Source: Apostichopus japonicus
Taxonomy: Eukaryota; Echinodermata; Holothuroidea; Aspidochirotida; Stichopodidae
DNA: 64,000 bases
NCBI RefSeq assembly: GCF_037975245.1
Contig: NC_092571.1
Location: forward strand, 23,939,564 to 24,003,563
Reading direction: 5' to 3'
Made by a program: the position numbers and the translations under genes
Shown here: positions 1-13,900 of the stretch, in pieces
Layout of the letters: every line of letters begins with the position of its first letter
How positions within the stretch are numbered: the stretch's first letter is position 1
The notes under the pieces: model-generated
Databases searched by the model: none
What the model saw: only the letters and a program-made list of their open reading frames with translations
Told to the model about the DNA's origin: nothing

Positions 1-13
1 CAGATAAACTTAC

Positions 14-3000
14 AGCTTTCTCACTGAGGTTCATGGCATCCTGCATTTCGACTCTAGCGCTCCTCTCTACAGCGGCATCGGACACCCCTGAGGAGATCTG
101 ACCCCTGGCTTTAGCCACCTCGTGCTCCAGGACCGCATCTGGGTCCCTGTGGTGTTCAGAGACCGTGGCAAGTTGGGCCTGTTTAGCTCTCATTTCTGCC
201 AGTTCTTTCTTTAAGAGTATCACTTGCTGTAAAGCCTGATCGTGTGTCGGTACTACAATAGAAAAAAAAGAAGAAGAAAAATGATTATAATTTTTCATTC
301 TTGAAGTATTATATGCTAATTCTACATCAAGGAAAAGAAATTTTGTTTCAAACTGCTAAATCAGAGATTTTGTCAGTGTAATTGCACTTTTAATGAGGGA
401 CATGTGCAAATAATATGAAGGAAGGAAGTTTCAAAAGATCAGACATATTTCATGTAATATTTTGCAAAATGTCATCCATAATTAAAGACGAATAACATTA
501 GACACGATACAAAAATGCAATGGTACACTATACCATAAAGTAAATTAAAGTTGGTTATATTAACACACAATACAAAAATGCAATGGTACACTATATCATA
601 AAGTTAATTAAAGTTGGTTATATTAACATACAATACAACAATGCAATGGTACACTATACCATAAAGTAAATTGAATTTTGTTATATTAACACACACTACA
701 ACATGATAGGATACAATACAACATAATACAGTAAATAAATTTACCTAGTATAGTATTGCAAAATGTATTGCAAATTGGGCAAATGGCTACACAAATGCAT
801 AGCAGATTGGTACACACTAAACCATTTGTATTTTGCACTATTTTTCTGAGATCAAAAGTTTCAATAACTTCTAAACTGCTACACACAAAATGTTAACACT
901 AAATTTTTTCCCTGTGCAAAACAGCATCCCCTCTATCTTCCCTTTGTATACTAAGTTAGTTATCACAATATACTGGATCTGTGCTTGGTTAGGCAGGTGG
1001 TGGGTGAGGAATGGAAAGAGGTGAGAGAAAGGGATGGGTGAGGTGAGGGGAGGGGAGGGGAGGAGGGGTGAGGGCATGGTGGTTGGCTTACATGGTGGTC
1101 TGTTTGATTCAAGTCCTTTAATTCTCTGTCTTAGTTCAGCCAGAGCTTCCCTCTGTCTTGATATGACCTGTTCATGGCGTTCACCCCTACACTGTGCACC
1201 AAGTCCCGATAATTCATTGGTGATTATGCCCTGAGGGTGGAAGGGAAAGCAAACAATAACATGTGTTCATTTCAGGTATTAATTGACTCTGAAATTCCAT
1301 AAATTTGACTAATTCATAATATATGATATTTCTACATTACTTTCCCAACAGTATACATAACCTCCAGAATGCAATGAATTGAGGTACCAAGCATGAATAA
1401 GGTGATTAGGCTGTGACAGAATAATGTCTGCCATAACATTTTCAAACCTTTCCGGACACATATATTTGTCTGGGCAGGTCAGAGATTATCAGTAGCAGGT
1501 CAAATATATATTTACCTCATGTGGATTTTCTATCTGGATAACGAGTTGTCAAATGCTATCTTATTCAAACATTTCCAAATTCTTGAAATTAATAACTTTT
1601 TTCAGAACTTTTATGGCCTATATGTCACATCTTTTGATTTATCTTTACTACTCAGGTATTTGCACACCCTTGGAAAAGATTAAGACAATTACTGTTTTCT
1701 TTTCTCTAAGACATAAAAACTCTGTAATAAAGCACCAATCACTACTGGAGGTAAACTTACATCTTGTTGAACCTGTCGTATGGCTACTTTCTTCTCTTCC
1801 TCCGATGATGTTAGCAGACTCTTTAATCGATTCACTTCGTTGTTGTGAGCATTTAACTCTCTCTTTGTCCTGACAACAGACTCCTTTTCTGACCTGAACA
1901 GAAAGAATCAATCAAACTTTCCATTAACGATAGAGAAATGTTTTGTTTGTTTGTTTGCTTGTTCAACTATATTTCAACCATCAACGTTACCAACAGAAAT
2001 CAACGACCACAGAAATGTTTTAGACCTAAGAAGATCGAAGCACAGGTGAGGTGACCAGATTGGTTAAGGGAAACTAATCTGTAAATGAAGTTCAGTACCA
2101 TTTCTGGAAAAAAATTCTGTTCCTTTACTTCATAAAGTTAGTAAGTGTTAACATGTGTTCATTCACTTTCTTATATTTAATCTCCATGCCAAAGTGTGGA
2201 ATGCTTCATTACAAGCAAATTTTATCTACTAAGCATACAGTCCAAAATACACGAGTATTGCTGTGACAATTATAATCTAAACCATTGTTTTCCTTGTCAC
2301 CTGTGATAACCGAAACAACCAACAAAGTCTTTGACTACACACTGTGTAATTTGCGATTAGGGATGCACCAAAACAAAATATTATCCAAGTTTATTCAATA
2401 AAATGTCACTTTATCCAAATAAAATATCAAAAATCATAACAATTTTAATGAACCTAAAACGATATTTAAAAAAATAATCCAGTTAGAAGGTAGTCATTTT
2501 ATCACATAAATCATCGGCCATATAACTTTATAATTTTTGTCTGTCTGTCTGTCTATCTATCTGTCTGTCTATCTGTCCGTCTGTTGTTTTTAAATATTAA
2601 TTATACGACTTACTCTACTTGTTTGGTGAGAGAGTTTACTTTGTTTGATTTGTCATCGACTAGCTCCGAGAGTTTGACCAACTGCTGCCTCTGAGTGGTC
2701 AGTTCTGCGTCCTGTTGTTTAATCTGCCTCTTCATCAACTCCATTTCCTCCTTCTGATGGTCACTCAGCTCACCTAAAAGGAACAAATTTAAGAATTAAA
2801 AAAAAAACATCATTCAAGATGGTCTTCAGATTTTGAATGATTGCAAACCTTGAATAAATAATTATTTGCTAATCCCGTAGTTACGTACATTTCTAAGAAA
2901 CAATTCTAAGGGGACTCATACTTCCACCTAGGATAATCCTCCAGGCTGTTATCATGTTTAAAATTATTGGCCCCAAATTTGAATATGGTAAAAAATTTGC

Positions 3001-6000
3001 TATAAAGTCTTTTTGAAACACTTTTTTTGACACCAAAGAAAATAAAACACAAAGATACTAATAATGAAGAAACCAAAATAAAATAAAACTGTTAGCAAAC
3101 TGCTTATCCACTAGAGAGTGTGTGTAAGAGAAAGTGTAAAGGTTTATCCCTCACCCCCTTCCCTTAATCCTCTCTTTGTCCCTCCACTGTTTATCTCCTA
3201 CCTCTCCTCTTCCCCTGTTGGTTTCTTTCTTTCTTCTCTCCAACCCTTGACTACTAATCCCCTTACATCTATCTCTTTGTGTTCACCATGCTCATTAAAC
3301 CTGTCTGTATTATGTATGTGTTTTTGTCCCTTCTGTTACTTGTCATTTAGCCTCTGAAGATCCTGCTAGAATGAAGAAACCAATAAGAACCTGTAAACTT
3401 TACCTGTCATATCAGAAAGACGAGCAGATGCCCCGGCCAAATCTCTTCTGAGTCCTAAAACCACATCCTGCTGATCTTGAACTTCTTTCTTAAGTTCAGA
3501 GTTTTCTCTCCTGGATAAAATCAACCGAAAAAAAAATATAAGAAATACAAGCTGTTGAGTGCCAACCTATGAAACTAAATTAATATGGAATATATGTATC
3601 TTGTTTAAGCGATGGCTTTAATTTTTCATGCTGGTAAGTTTATTACACTTTGCAAGTCTTGGAGCTGTTGTCTTTCAAAAAGCTATAGTTTGTGATTTAG
3701 CCAGTTCTAACAAATCTGCCATGCTGTTATTCGAAACAAAGATGACAGTTGATCAGACTAAGAAAATGTCATCACATTTTACTTTATCAAATGAAAATGA
3801 TTATTAATGTTTTCACTCCATTCAACTGTGAACACTTCATGCCCAAGACAGTATTTGATATTAGCACTAATCACACACAAATTATAAAAATCACAAGGTA
3901 TCCAAACCTTTTACCTTTTCTTCATTTCTTTATAACAGAATGTGGTTATTGAAGCTATGTAAACTGCATTGTTTAAAGGTATTTCCTCCACCAGTTCCTC
4001 CAAAAGTTGTTTAAAAACTTAGAGGAACGCTTAAAATTTCTCAGTTAGTGCAGAGCCTGAATTTTAGATATATTTTCAACCTCTGCTTTTTGTTGTTTTC
4101 AAATACGTTATCACTTCTTTCACATAACATATACTCCCCATCTCACTAACGGAAAGTTTCAAATGTACAATTAGTTATTTTGTTCCCCCCTTTGTGAACT
4201 TCAAAGAAGCAAGGGATTATAGGGGATACTTACTTGATGATATTTATGATATGTTCCAATGCTTTGACATTGGGGTTAGGTTTTACCGGTGGAGGTTGCT
4301 TCAGAGAAGCATTGGATTATAGGCTATACTTACTTGATGATATTTATGATATGTTCCAATGCTTTGACGTTGGGGTTAGGTTCTACCAGTGGTGCTTGCT
4401 TAGAAGCCTCGCTCACTGCTGTCGCTGCTCTCAGTTTCACCTTGAGTAGTTCTTCCTCTGCCTGCTTGGCTTGCTCTGATTAGTGGATGTAGAATACATT
4501 AAGACATTATCAACTACAAAATACTACAGACAACCATTCGGTCATGGGGAGAATAGTGCCATGAGATTTCAATGGCTAGTAAGGTAAAGTTTGCTTCACA
4601 TGTCAAACCTGTTGATTGGTGTGAAACATCTAACTCTATTTCATCCTCTCTTTGTCCCTCTACAGTTGATCTCCTACCTCTCCTCTTCCCCTGTTGGTTT
4701 CTTTCTTTCTTCTCTTCATCCCTTGTCTACTAATCCCCTTACATCCATCTCTTTGTGTTCACCCTGTTCATTAACCTGTCTGTATTCTGTGCATGTATTT
4801 GTCCCTTCTGTTTCTGTTACTTGTCATTTTGCCTCTGAAGAAGATCCTGCTAGGATCGAAATGTCAGGCTCTCTTACTTTTACACATTCTATGTCATATA
4901 CATAGAAAAATAATATCTCTTTTCAGAATACAGCGTTGCGTGTTTACATGAATCATCACTGTATTTCGAATGATTGTGTTTATGGATGACACCACATGTG
5001 TAGTTTGTTTGAGAGTTTATCAAAAATTGTCTTCAACACATTCAAGCTCCACCAAAACATTTATTAAGTGAAACCAAATATATCAGAAAATACAGTTATA
5101 TTAATAATATGATCTGGAGAACAAGGGGAATATACAATGAAATCTGCTGCAAGCGATACCAACTTTTTGACGAAGAGAATGTCTGACTAAAGGACTCTTT
5201 TCTGAGGAAAACCAGTTCTTAAGCCTACGATTTGTCCTCAGTTGTGTTTTATACACACCTTAAAACGCACAACTTAGGTACACGACACATGCCCACTTCA
5301 CAAGAAAGTACATCATGTGATTACACAACAAAACAAGTTTATCATGTGCATACTAGACTGTACTCATTCACAGTTCAACATAAATAAATGGTAACTTAAC
5401 AATTTTAGGTTTAGCCGGTGATTATCCAAGCAGGTTCTAAGATAGGTATTGCAATCTATCTTTACTTTTTTTTTCGAAAGTAAAGACTATCATGGTTTTC
5501 ATATTTATTTATTTTTGAGTTTGACATGTGTACTCCTTTTTATAAATATGCTATATTTATACTGGTTTCAATAAATGAAATGAAAATGAAATGACTGTTG
5601 CATGAGACCACATCAATTTAAGTCATAAGTGGCTATCACTACAGATTAAATTCTACTCAACCTTATGCAACCTTTGTTCTCTAATATTTTGATAACTTAC
5701 CTTCCAATTTCTTCCTCAGTTCTATAACTTGTTGCTGACTTGCCTCTCTTCCTTTGGTTGTCTGGGTAACCCTCTCCTCCAAGTTGACGATAGTCAGGGA
5801 GTGCTGGTGCAGCTGTGCCTTGTGTGCTGTGGCCTCTTTCTCCTTCTGTGTCAAGGTCTCGACTAGTTGTTCTTCTATAGTTGACAAAGCCGAGCGATGT
5901 TGCTCTTCCTGTGATGTTAATTGCTCCTTTAGTTGTTGCTAAGGAAACGAAAAAGTGTAAAAACTATCGTAATAATAGGCGAGACCAATATCCGCAGACA

Positions 6001-9000
6001 TATAATTCATCTGAAATGTGTTGCTATGGTAACTGTTATGTATAAGATATCATTTCAAATGAAGCAAAAAGACATCAACTATGATAAACTTGATTACTCA
6101 TTATGAAAACAAATGACAACAACTTGGGAGACATCAAATTATTACCTCTTGTTAAAAGTTTGTATTTTGGATATATTATTATATAATTTTTTGTTTTACT
6201 ACCACCCCCTTAGGAAATATTCCATCTTTGAAACTGCCATATATATTTTTTAAATCTAACATAAAATGAGACTAAGCTTCTACATAGGTAAGATGTAGAC
6301 CTACTTTATTGTGATTAGAAGTTACACTAGCAAGATTAATACTATGAATACAAGTAGCTACATGATTGTTGTACACCAAGCCGTTATCAGATGCACGCAC
6401 TACATAAAACAGAGCCTCTAGAGTATTCTACACACCATCTTAAATGGGGGGGCTCTTCAACTAAGCCCAATATCTACAGAGGGTGTTGTCCTTTCCGTCC
6501 TTTCTAGTCCCACGAAGCTTGAAGTTATGATATTTATTTCAGGAGGGAGACCTACTAACGCTCGAAGTATAGTTGGTTTATTTAAGATCTAGCAAGTAAC
6601 TTTGAGGTTTTAAATTCTATAACTTCTACAGAGGGTATCTTTGGTTTTTATCTAGTCAATAGACTATACCTCAACTGTCTTCATTTCATCAATTTTCTGT
6701 CGTAGTTCTTTCTCAAAGTCTGCATGTTTGTCGTCCTCAGCATTTTTATCAGTGAGAGCCTGGAAAGGAAATACAAACAAACAGACAGCATATCAGTCAT
6801 GGATAGAGAATACACCCAAGCAGATAGCATATCAGACATGGAAAGAAAATACGAACAAACAGACAGCATATCAGACATGGAAATAAAATACAAATAAACA
6901 AAAAGACAACATATCAGATATGGAAAATACATACAAACAGACAGATGTCAGACATGTATAGAAAATAACAGACAGCATATCAGACATGGAATTAAAATAC
7001 AGCAAATAGACAGCATATCAGACATGTAAAGAAAATACAAACAGACAGCATGTCAAACATGGAAATTAAATACAAATAAACAAAAGACAATAAATCTGAT
7101 ATGAAAAAAAACAAACAAACAGGCAGCATATCAGACCTGGATAGAAAATACAAACAGGCAGCATATCAGACATGGAAATAAAAAAAAAAGACAGCATATC
7201 AAACATGGAAAGAAAATACAAACAGACAGTATATCAAACATAGAAAGAAAATACAAACAAATATTGAAGGACTAGCATTTAGTAATATTTCTGAGTATTT
7301 AACAAGGGAGAGCAGGGACTCTGGTCGGGAGATGCAAGTCGGTTAAAAGTTACCTCAAATGTTCCCTGCTCAACAATCATGAATTTTTTTACTGTAGTCG
7401 AGAAATCAATACCTTAAATCTATTTCCCCAGTTTATCGTAAGTATGGTTTTAAAGTAATAAAGCAAGCAAACGGTACTTATATAATGTGAGAAAAAAACA
7501 TACACAGAACTGACATGTCAGCATTTGGGAATCAAACCATCGCTTCCACTTTCATAATAGATTGTCAACTTTTTAAAGTCACAAGAATTGAAACACAAAT
7601 GCTTGACCTTTCTGTTAAGATTCTGTCACAATAATCATAATTGCCAAAAAGAAAGATGATTTAAACAGAAATGGAAAAAAAAGTAGGCATGGGTAGGTTA
7701 TTATTGCTTAATATCTTTTACATATCTTCTTTTTGTTTTGTTTTCGTTTAAATAATATCCAATACCTTTCTTAGTTCCTCTAGGCTGTTCTCTTGTTGTT
7801 GTACTTTCTGTCGTTCAGCCTCTAGCATCGTTCCCAGTGATTCCCTCTCTGATTTTATAGCTTCTTCCAGTGATGACTGTAGTTTTTGCTCACCTAATTT
7901 GAAGAAGGTAACTTACTCATCAATCTCTTCAAAAAAAATATCTCTAACATTAATTTCTCTCATCGTTTTCTTATCTCTTACATCAAAATTATGTTTAGTA
8001 CATCAACATCAGCCTTCTTACATGAAAACCATATCTTTTACATCAAAATCATATCGCTTACATTTTAAACCATTTTATACCTCTTAAATGACAGCCATGA
8101 TTGGTTCATCAGAACCAGACCTTCATGATACATGTAACTATTTGCATCAAAAAATCATACCCCTTACATCAACACTGTATCTCTTCTCATAACATATCAC
8201 AATAAGAACAGCAGCAAATCCATTTCACCTCATTTTCTTGCATGCAATTTGCTTTATCTCATCTTATCTCATGTCATATTATATCAAAAGCACATATCAC
8301 ATGTATCTCACATCTCATAATACCAGTGATGTGCCCAAGGGTAGTGGGTGAGGGGGTGGGGAGTTATGAACATGGCCCTCACCTCATCAGGAAAGGGGGG
8401 TTTATAGTCAGTTGGGGATTTAGACCACCTCAGAACTCTGTCGGGAGGTGATACAGGGGGCGTGGGGTGAAGTATCCTCATTTTATAATTTGGTCAATAC
8501 CTTTGAAATCATGTGCATGCCATTTCATCATACCATACCAAATTAATTAAGATATTAAATATATGCATTAATTACATGAATGTCCACTGTACTTAAACAA
8601 TCTCAAACATGGTTTACCTTCAAGTGATAGTTTCTCCAGATGGTCTTTTAATTTATTTTCATGATCTGTTTTCACTCTGGTTAATTCCTTCTCCATCTCC
8701 TGTTTGAGGTCGCCCTCTATCTGGCTCAATTTCTTACTCAGGACATCCTTCTCTTGCGTTTCCTTCGTAGCTCTCGAGTGTATTTCATCAATGTATTTCG
8801 ATAAGCCTGAAAAGTAAGTAAATGACAGAGGAAACAGGTTATGTTATCAGTTTTTGTTTTGCCAACATTTTATAATTTCATTTAAAAATGATATTCCTTG
8901 TTTTTTTCTTCTACAATGAAGAATACTGTTATGATACTCTTTTCCATAACTCACTTGAATAAATCTCCACAACAAAAATGGAAAATTCTTATAATTTTTT

Positions 9001-10872
9001 TTGAAATGTTGGACCTCAGTGTGTGAGTTTTCAATTGGGCTTGAATGTGCTTAATTAATGCCACCAAAATATGTTGAAAACCAGTGAATGCATAAACTAA
9101 ATATGCTTGGTATAACTTACTTAGTAAAGATGATTTTATAGATAAATTAGGAATTAAATTTTTCATTGCATTGATGCAAAAGAGAAACACTAAGTACAGA
9201 CGATTCAGATACTACTACATAACAACCGATGTCAACGAGCCACTGTTTGAAAAAAAGAAAGAAATATCTCCTACCTTGCTCAGCTCCTTTGATTTCAAAG
9301 CCACATTTCTCCAGGGCTTTCTCGTACTCTTGTTGCCATGCCAACTCATTTTGAAGTATCATGGCAACGGTATCCTTTACACCTTGGAATGATTCATCGA
9401 CTGTGACCGACTGCAGGAGACGAATTTCCTCCCGGAGGTGAGAGCAAGTTCTGCCACTCTGTCCAAGTCGTTGCTGCACAAATAAAACCGAGAGAGACGG
9501 ACAATTAATAAAACACCAATATTCGGGACTGAAGATAACCTTGGAGGAAATTGCACACAAAACTCCACCTCCATTGCGCTATGTCACGTTAACCTTGAAA
9601 ACCCTCTTCACAGCCCAGAGCATCAAGTGATAAACACTTCCGTGCACCCCTACTTATTTACCCCTCCTCCATCCATTCATCTTTTCTTTTTTTTTATTAC
9701 TCAAATTCTACATCTAAAGGTCTAAATACAGGCGCGTAGCAAGGAATTTGCCAAGGGAGGGGCCAAAATGTAGGCAAACTTTCAGAGCCATAAATACGCC
9801 ATTGCAAACTACCTAAGCGTAGCGCCACCATGAGTTGGCGCGAAGCCCACAAGAAAAATTTTGGCTGAAAATGCTTCCCAGATCACTGGAAATGGTACTT
9901 CCCAGGCCTTGTAAGTTGCATCTTAGCATTTTCTCTTTGGAATTACTAGCGATATCATACAAACATTCAACAACAAAAATGCTCCCCCTTGGCTACGCGC
10001 CTGTCTAAATATAAAGGGAAGACAGGATAAACACAGATCCTTAGCACATCTTTACAATTATAATAAGTTGGAACGATATTTTACACCATCCCCCAAATCC
10101 TCACCTCTAATGCCACCAAACTACCTTTCAAGGTTTTTGAACTACTCTTAGTTTCCTTCATGTTTGCCTCCAGACTTTTGTTTGACTCTTTCAGATCTCG
10201 TAGTCTGTTCTTGGCCTCAGTCCTCTCCTCAATGAGGTGCTTGAGACACTCCGCCACGGTATCGTCACTGACATCCTCCCCATCCTCCTCGGGCACTTTG
10301 AAGCCAGGAGCAGAGAAAGCAATCTGCATGACCCTTGACCGGAACCTTTCCAGCTAAAGGAGAACAAGGGATCCAGTTTTTATGTTCGCTTGTCAGTAGA
10401 ATCATTAGCACATGGTAAACTAAGAGGAACATTACAGGGTGACAGGTGTCCTATAAGCTTAAACTTGTAGGGGATATTCAGTGATAGACAGGCATCAATG
10501 AGAATGACAGTATGGATGGAACAAGTTCTATCAAAGTACAATGTCCTGGGGTTACCCTCACTTAACATCAACATCCTACCCCATGAACAATAAAACTTTA
10601 GCCTTGTGTGCATCAATAAAGACCAGAAAATAAAATGCTTATCATTCAATGGCTAATCCTGAGCAATGCAAGGGAAATCTAAGGCAGGGAAGTGGGGGGG
10701 GGGGGGGCATAGGGGATCAAAGAATAAGACTTCATCTCAAAAGCAAGATGGGCAGTCACAGATGTATAGAAGGTAAACTAGAAACAAACAATGAAATATT
10801 CCAAATACCTCTTTTTCTTGAGGAAATAAATTAATGTGTTCTTAACACTGCTACTGTATGCTAGACATTACA

Positions 10873-10903
<31 letters not shown>

Positions 10904-13900
10904 TATCTATATATATATATATATAGATATATATAGATATATATATAGATATATATCTATATATATATATATATATAGATATAAATTTATATAGGTTTAA
11001 ATTTCTACTGAAGTGACCAAACAATTCACATTGTCTTCCAAAATGATAGACCCATTACAATAATGATATATGAATAAATATTTAAAAGACCAGTAACATA
11101 ATGGAATGGCAGCTATTAAAGATAACAATCTAACAAAGCTATTCACAAAACAATACATACCCTCTTTAAGGCTTGGTCCATGTCCACTTTGGCTGCCTTT
11201 TCTGACCTCTGAGATTCTAAAAATTTATTCTTTGACTGGTCTCTGTCTGTTAAATATTTTGCTTGAAGCTGAAAAATGAAAAAACATCAATTACAATTAC
11301 AATTATTATGTCAAAAATTACGAGCAGTTGGCCCGTGTCATTAAAATATACCGCAGTCACGTTATCTTTACTTCTTACAAATTTCAAAACTTTTCCTACG
11401 ATTTCATGATTTTCTCTGATGTTCTTGGGACACCGGCAGCAAAGCTGCTGTATCATGTAGTGACGTGAGAATAAACTTTACACAGACTGAAATCTATGGA
11501 CTAAAGTCCACTCTGTAGGCCTCATTTCTGAATCTGGGGGCCAGTACGGATAAACCACTTTAATCAGCCGATAAACCCAGTTTATCTGATTACTGAACAC
11601 TAAGCTTGCCATAAGCCTCTAAATCAGTGGTTCTCAAACTTTTTTAGGCGACCCCTTCGACCACCTTGAACTGTCCCAATGCCCCCTCCCACTACCCCCT
11701 CCCCTCGACCTACCATTCATAGTCGGCCGCTCAAGCGAGCAATCAGACTGTCCGAAGATATACATATAGGAATTAAAAAATAGCCTACACTCCCTACAAG
11801 ATGATGAATTTTCTCTCAACAATAGCTATTTTTTGGGTTCCCAGAACCACTAGATGCCTTACTGTGCCCTAAATCGCTGCAGTGTTGTGTCGTAATCGAA
11901 AGGGACCCCAAAATCAGTGCCAACACCCCCCTACTCCCCGTAGTGCCCCCCTGAGACTTCCCAATGCCCCCAGGGGGTGGCAGGGACCACTTTGAGAACC
12001 ACAGCTCTAAATGATGTTTGATTGCATCTCAAACCTCCATCTTGTTTCCGTAAGTGTACAAGACTACTCAGAGTAAATGAAAATATATGCACCATGATTT
12101 CTACATCTACCTTCAACAAAGACAAACAAACAATGTCAAATTATCCCTTCTTCCCCTCATCCTTCCCTGCATTGATTCCATACATGTGCTGTTTTCAGTT
12201 GATACATCCCTGTCTATCCCTCCCCTACTCCCTTTCCCCTCCCCCCACCCCCCACCCACTTCCCGAGCCCCTTTTGCACCAGGCTCACATCAAGACGAGG
12301 GCTAGATGTACGTACCTTCCTGTCTTCTTCAACTTGTTTATTTAGTGTCCCCCTCTCCCACCCCCTTTCCCCTCTTCAACCCCCCCTAACACTTCTCGAG
12401 CCCCTTGCACGAGCTCACATCAAGACGCGGGCTAGATGTACCTACCTTCCTGTTTTCTTCCACTTGTTTATTTAGTTTCCCCTCTCCCACCCCCTTTCCC
12501 CTCTCCCACTCCCCTCTTCCCCCACCCACTTCCCGAGCCCTTTTTGCACCGGGCTCACATCATGAGACATGGGCTAGATGTACATACCTTCCTGTCCTCT
12601 TCCACTTGTTTATTTAGTGTCTCAATCTCTTCGGCCTTGTTAGCCAACTCTACAGTCTGGTCAGATATTTTGGCCTCCATTCCCTTCAGCCTCTATAACC
12701 ATGGTAACCAGAAAAGAAAATGAGTCATTCACAAATATATATGCAAGAAAAATAGCAAAAGCATGGAAAATCGAAAGATATATATATATGTATATCCTAC
12801 TTACAATTGATTCCACATTCTACAGAATTAATTGCCACTGCCTTTTTTTTCTTTTTTTTTCCACTTGTTTTTTCCAAGTTCCAACTTGCAATATGTGACA
12901 GGATCAATAAGCACACTTGAAATTTAGTTTGACATTTCAAATAGAAGATAGATTGACCAAAACCACTCCACCAGTTAGCAGCAGGTCATGGTTGACATAA
13001 TTTACAAAAGGTTTATGATATCATTTACAGGGGGACAATATTAATAGTAAATGGAGGAACTTCAATATTAAGTTTACAAATATGATATATATGTAATCAA
13101 TGTTAGTAACATTTAGCAATGTTTAGTTTGAAGCAAAGATAGTGACGAAAAGCATTAAGTGACAAAAATAAAGGCTGGAGAGTATCAACTAAATATGATT
13201 TTACGGTAAAATGACATCAAAATATTGCCCAGAAGACCAATTTATTACTTCATGAACTTGACCAAACTGACATAAGATGACATAAAATGGAAAAAAAAAT
13301 CTTGCCACGATTCGGTAACTGAGACATAGCCAGGTCGAAACCTAAACATGCTATTGTTAGTGGTTGGGTGTAGAGGTGGGTAGGGGTTAGGGTCAGCTTC
13401 TTTTGTGCAGAGGGTAAAGAGTTACATAATTACAATGTGAAGCTGTTTCATAGTGCAATTGAAAAGCAAACTTGGTGCAATAAAACTTGTGACTGTGGTT
13501 AAATATCTTTAAATCTGAGGTTTATTTGGAAGTCTTTGCCTTTACAGGCACTTTGATATTCATTTTTCATCAGACAATATAAATTTAAAAAACACCGTTG
13601 TTGTTCCCAAAAGTGGAGGGGATGGATCGGAGCTCTCATACTCATACAAGAACCCATGTAGCTTATCATGTCATTATTATTGGCCAGTATTTGATCAATT
13701 TTTCATATTTTCTTTAATATTAAGGAATAAGTTTGGTCAAAATTATTTCAATCTGTGGTTCATTTGCTATAAATATTAAAGCTTTTGGTTTAAAGAACAT
13801 TTTCAATTTGGACATAATCACCAGTTTATACAGAATAGTTGTTGGGCAGCAAATGGTTTTGGGCGATAAGAAAATGGGAGAAAGCTTGCTGACTCATGAA

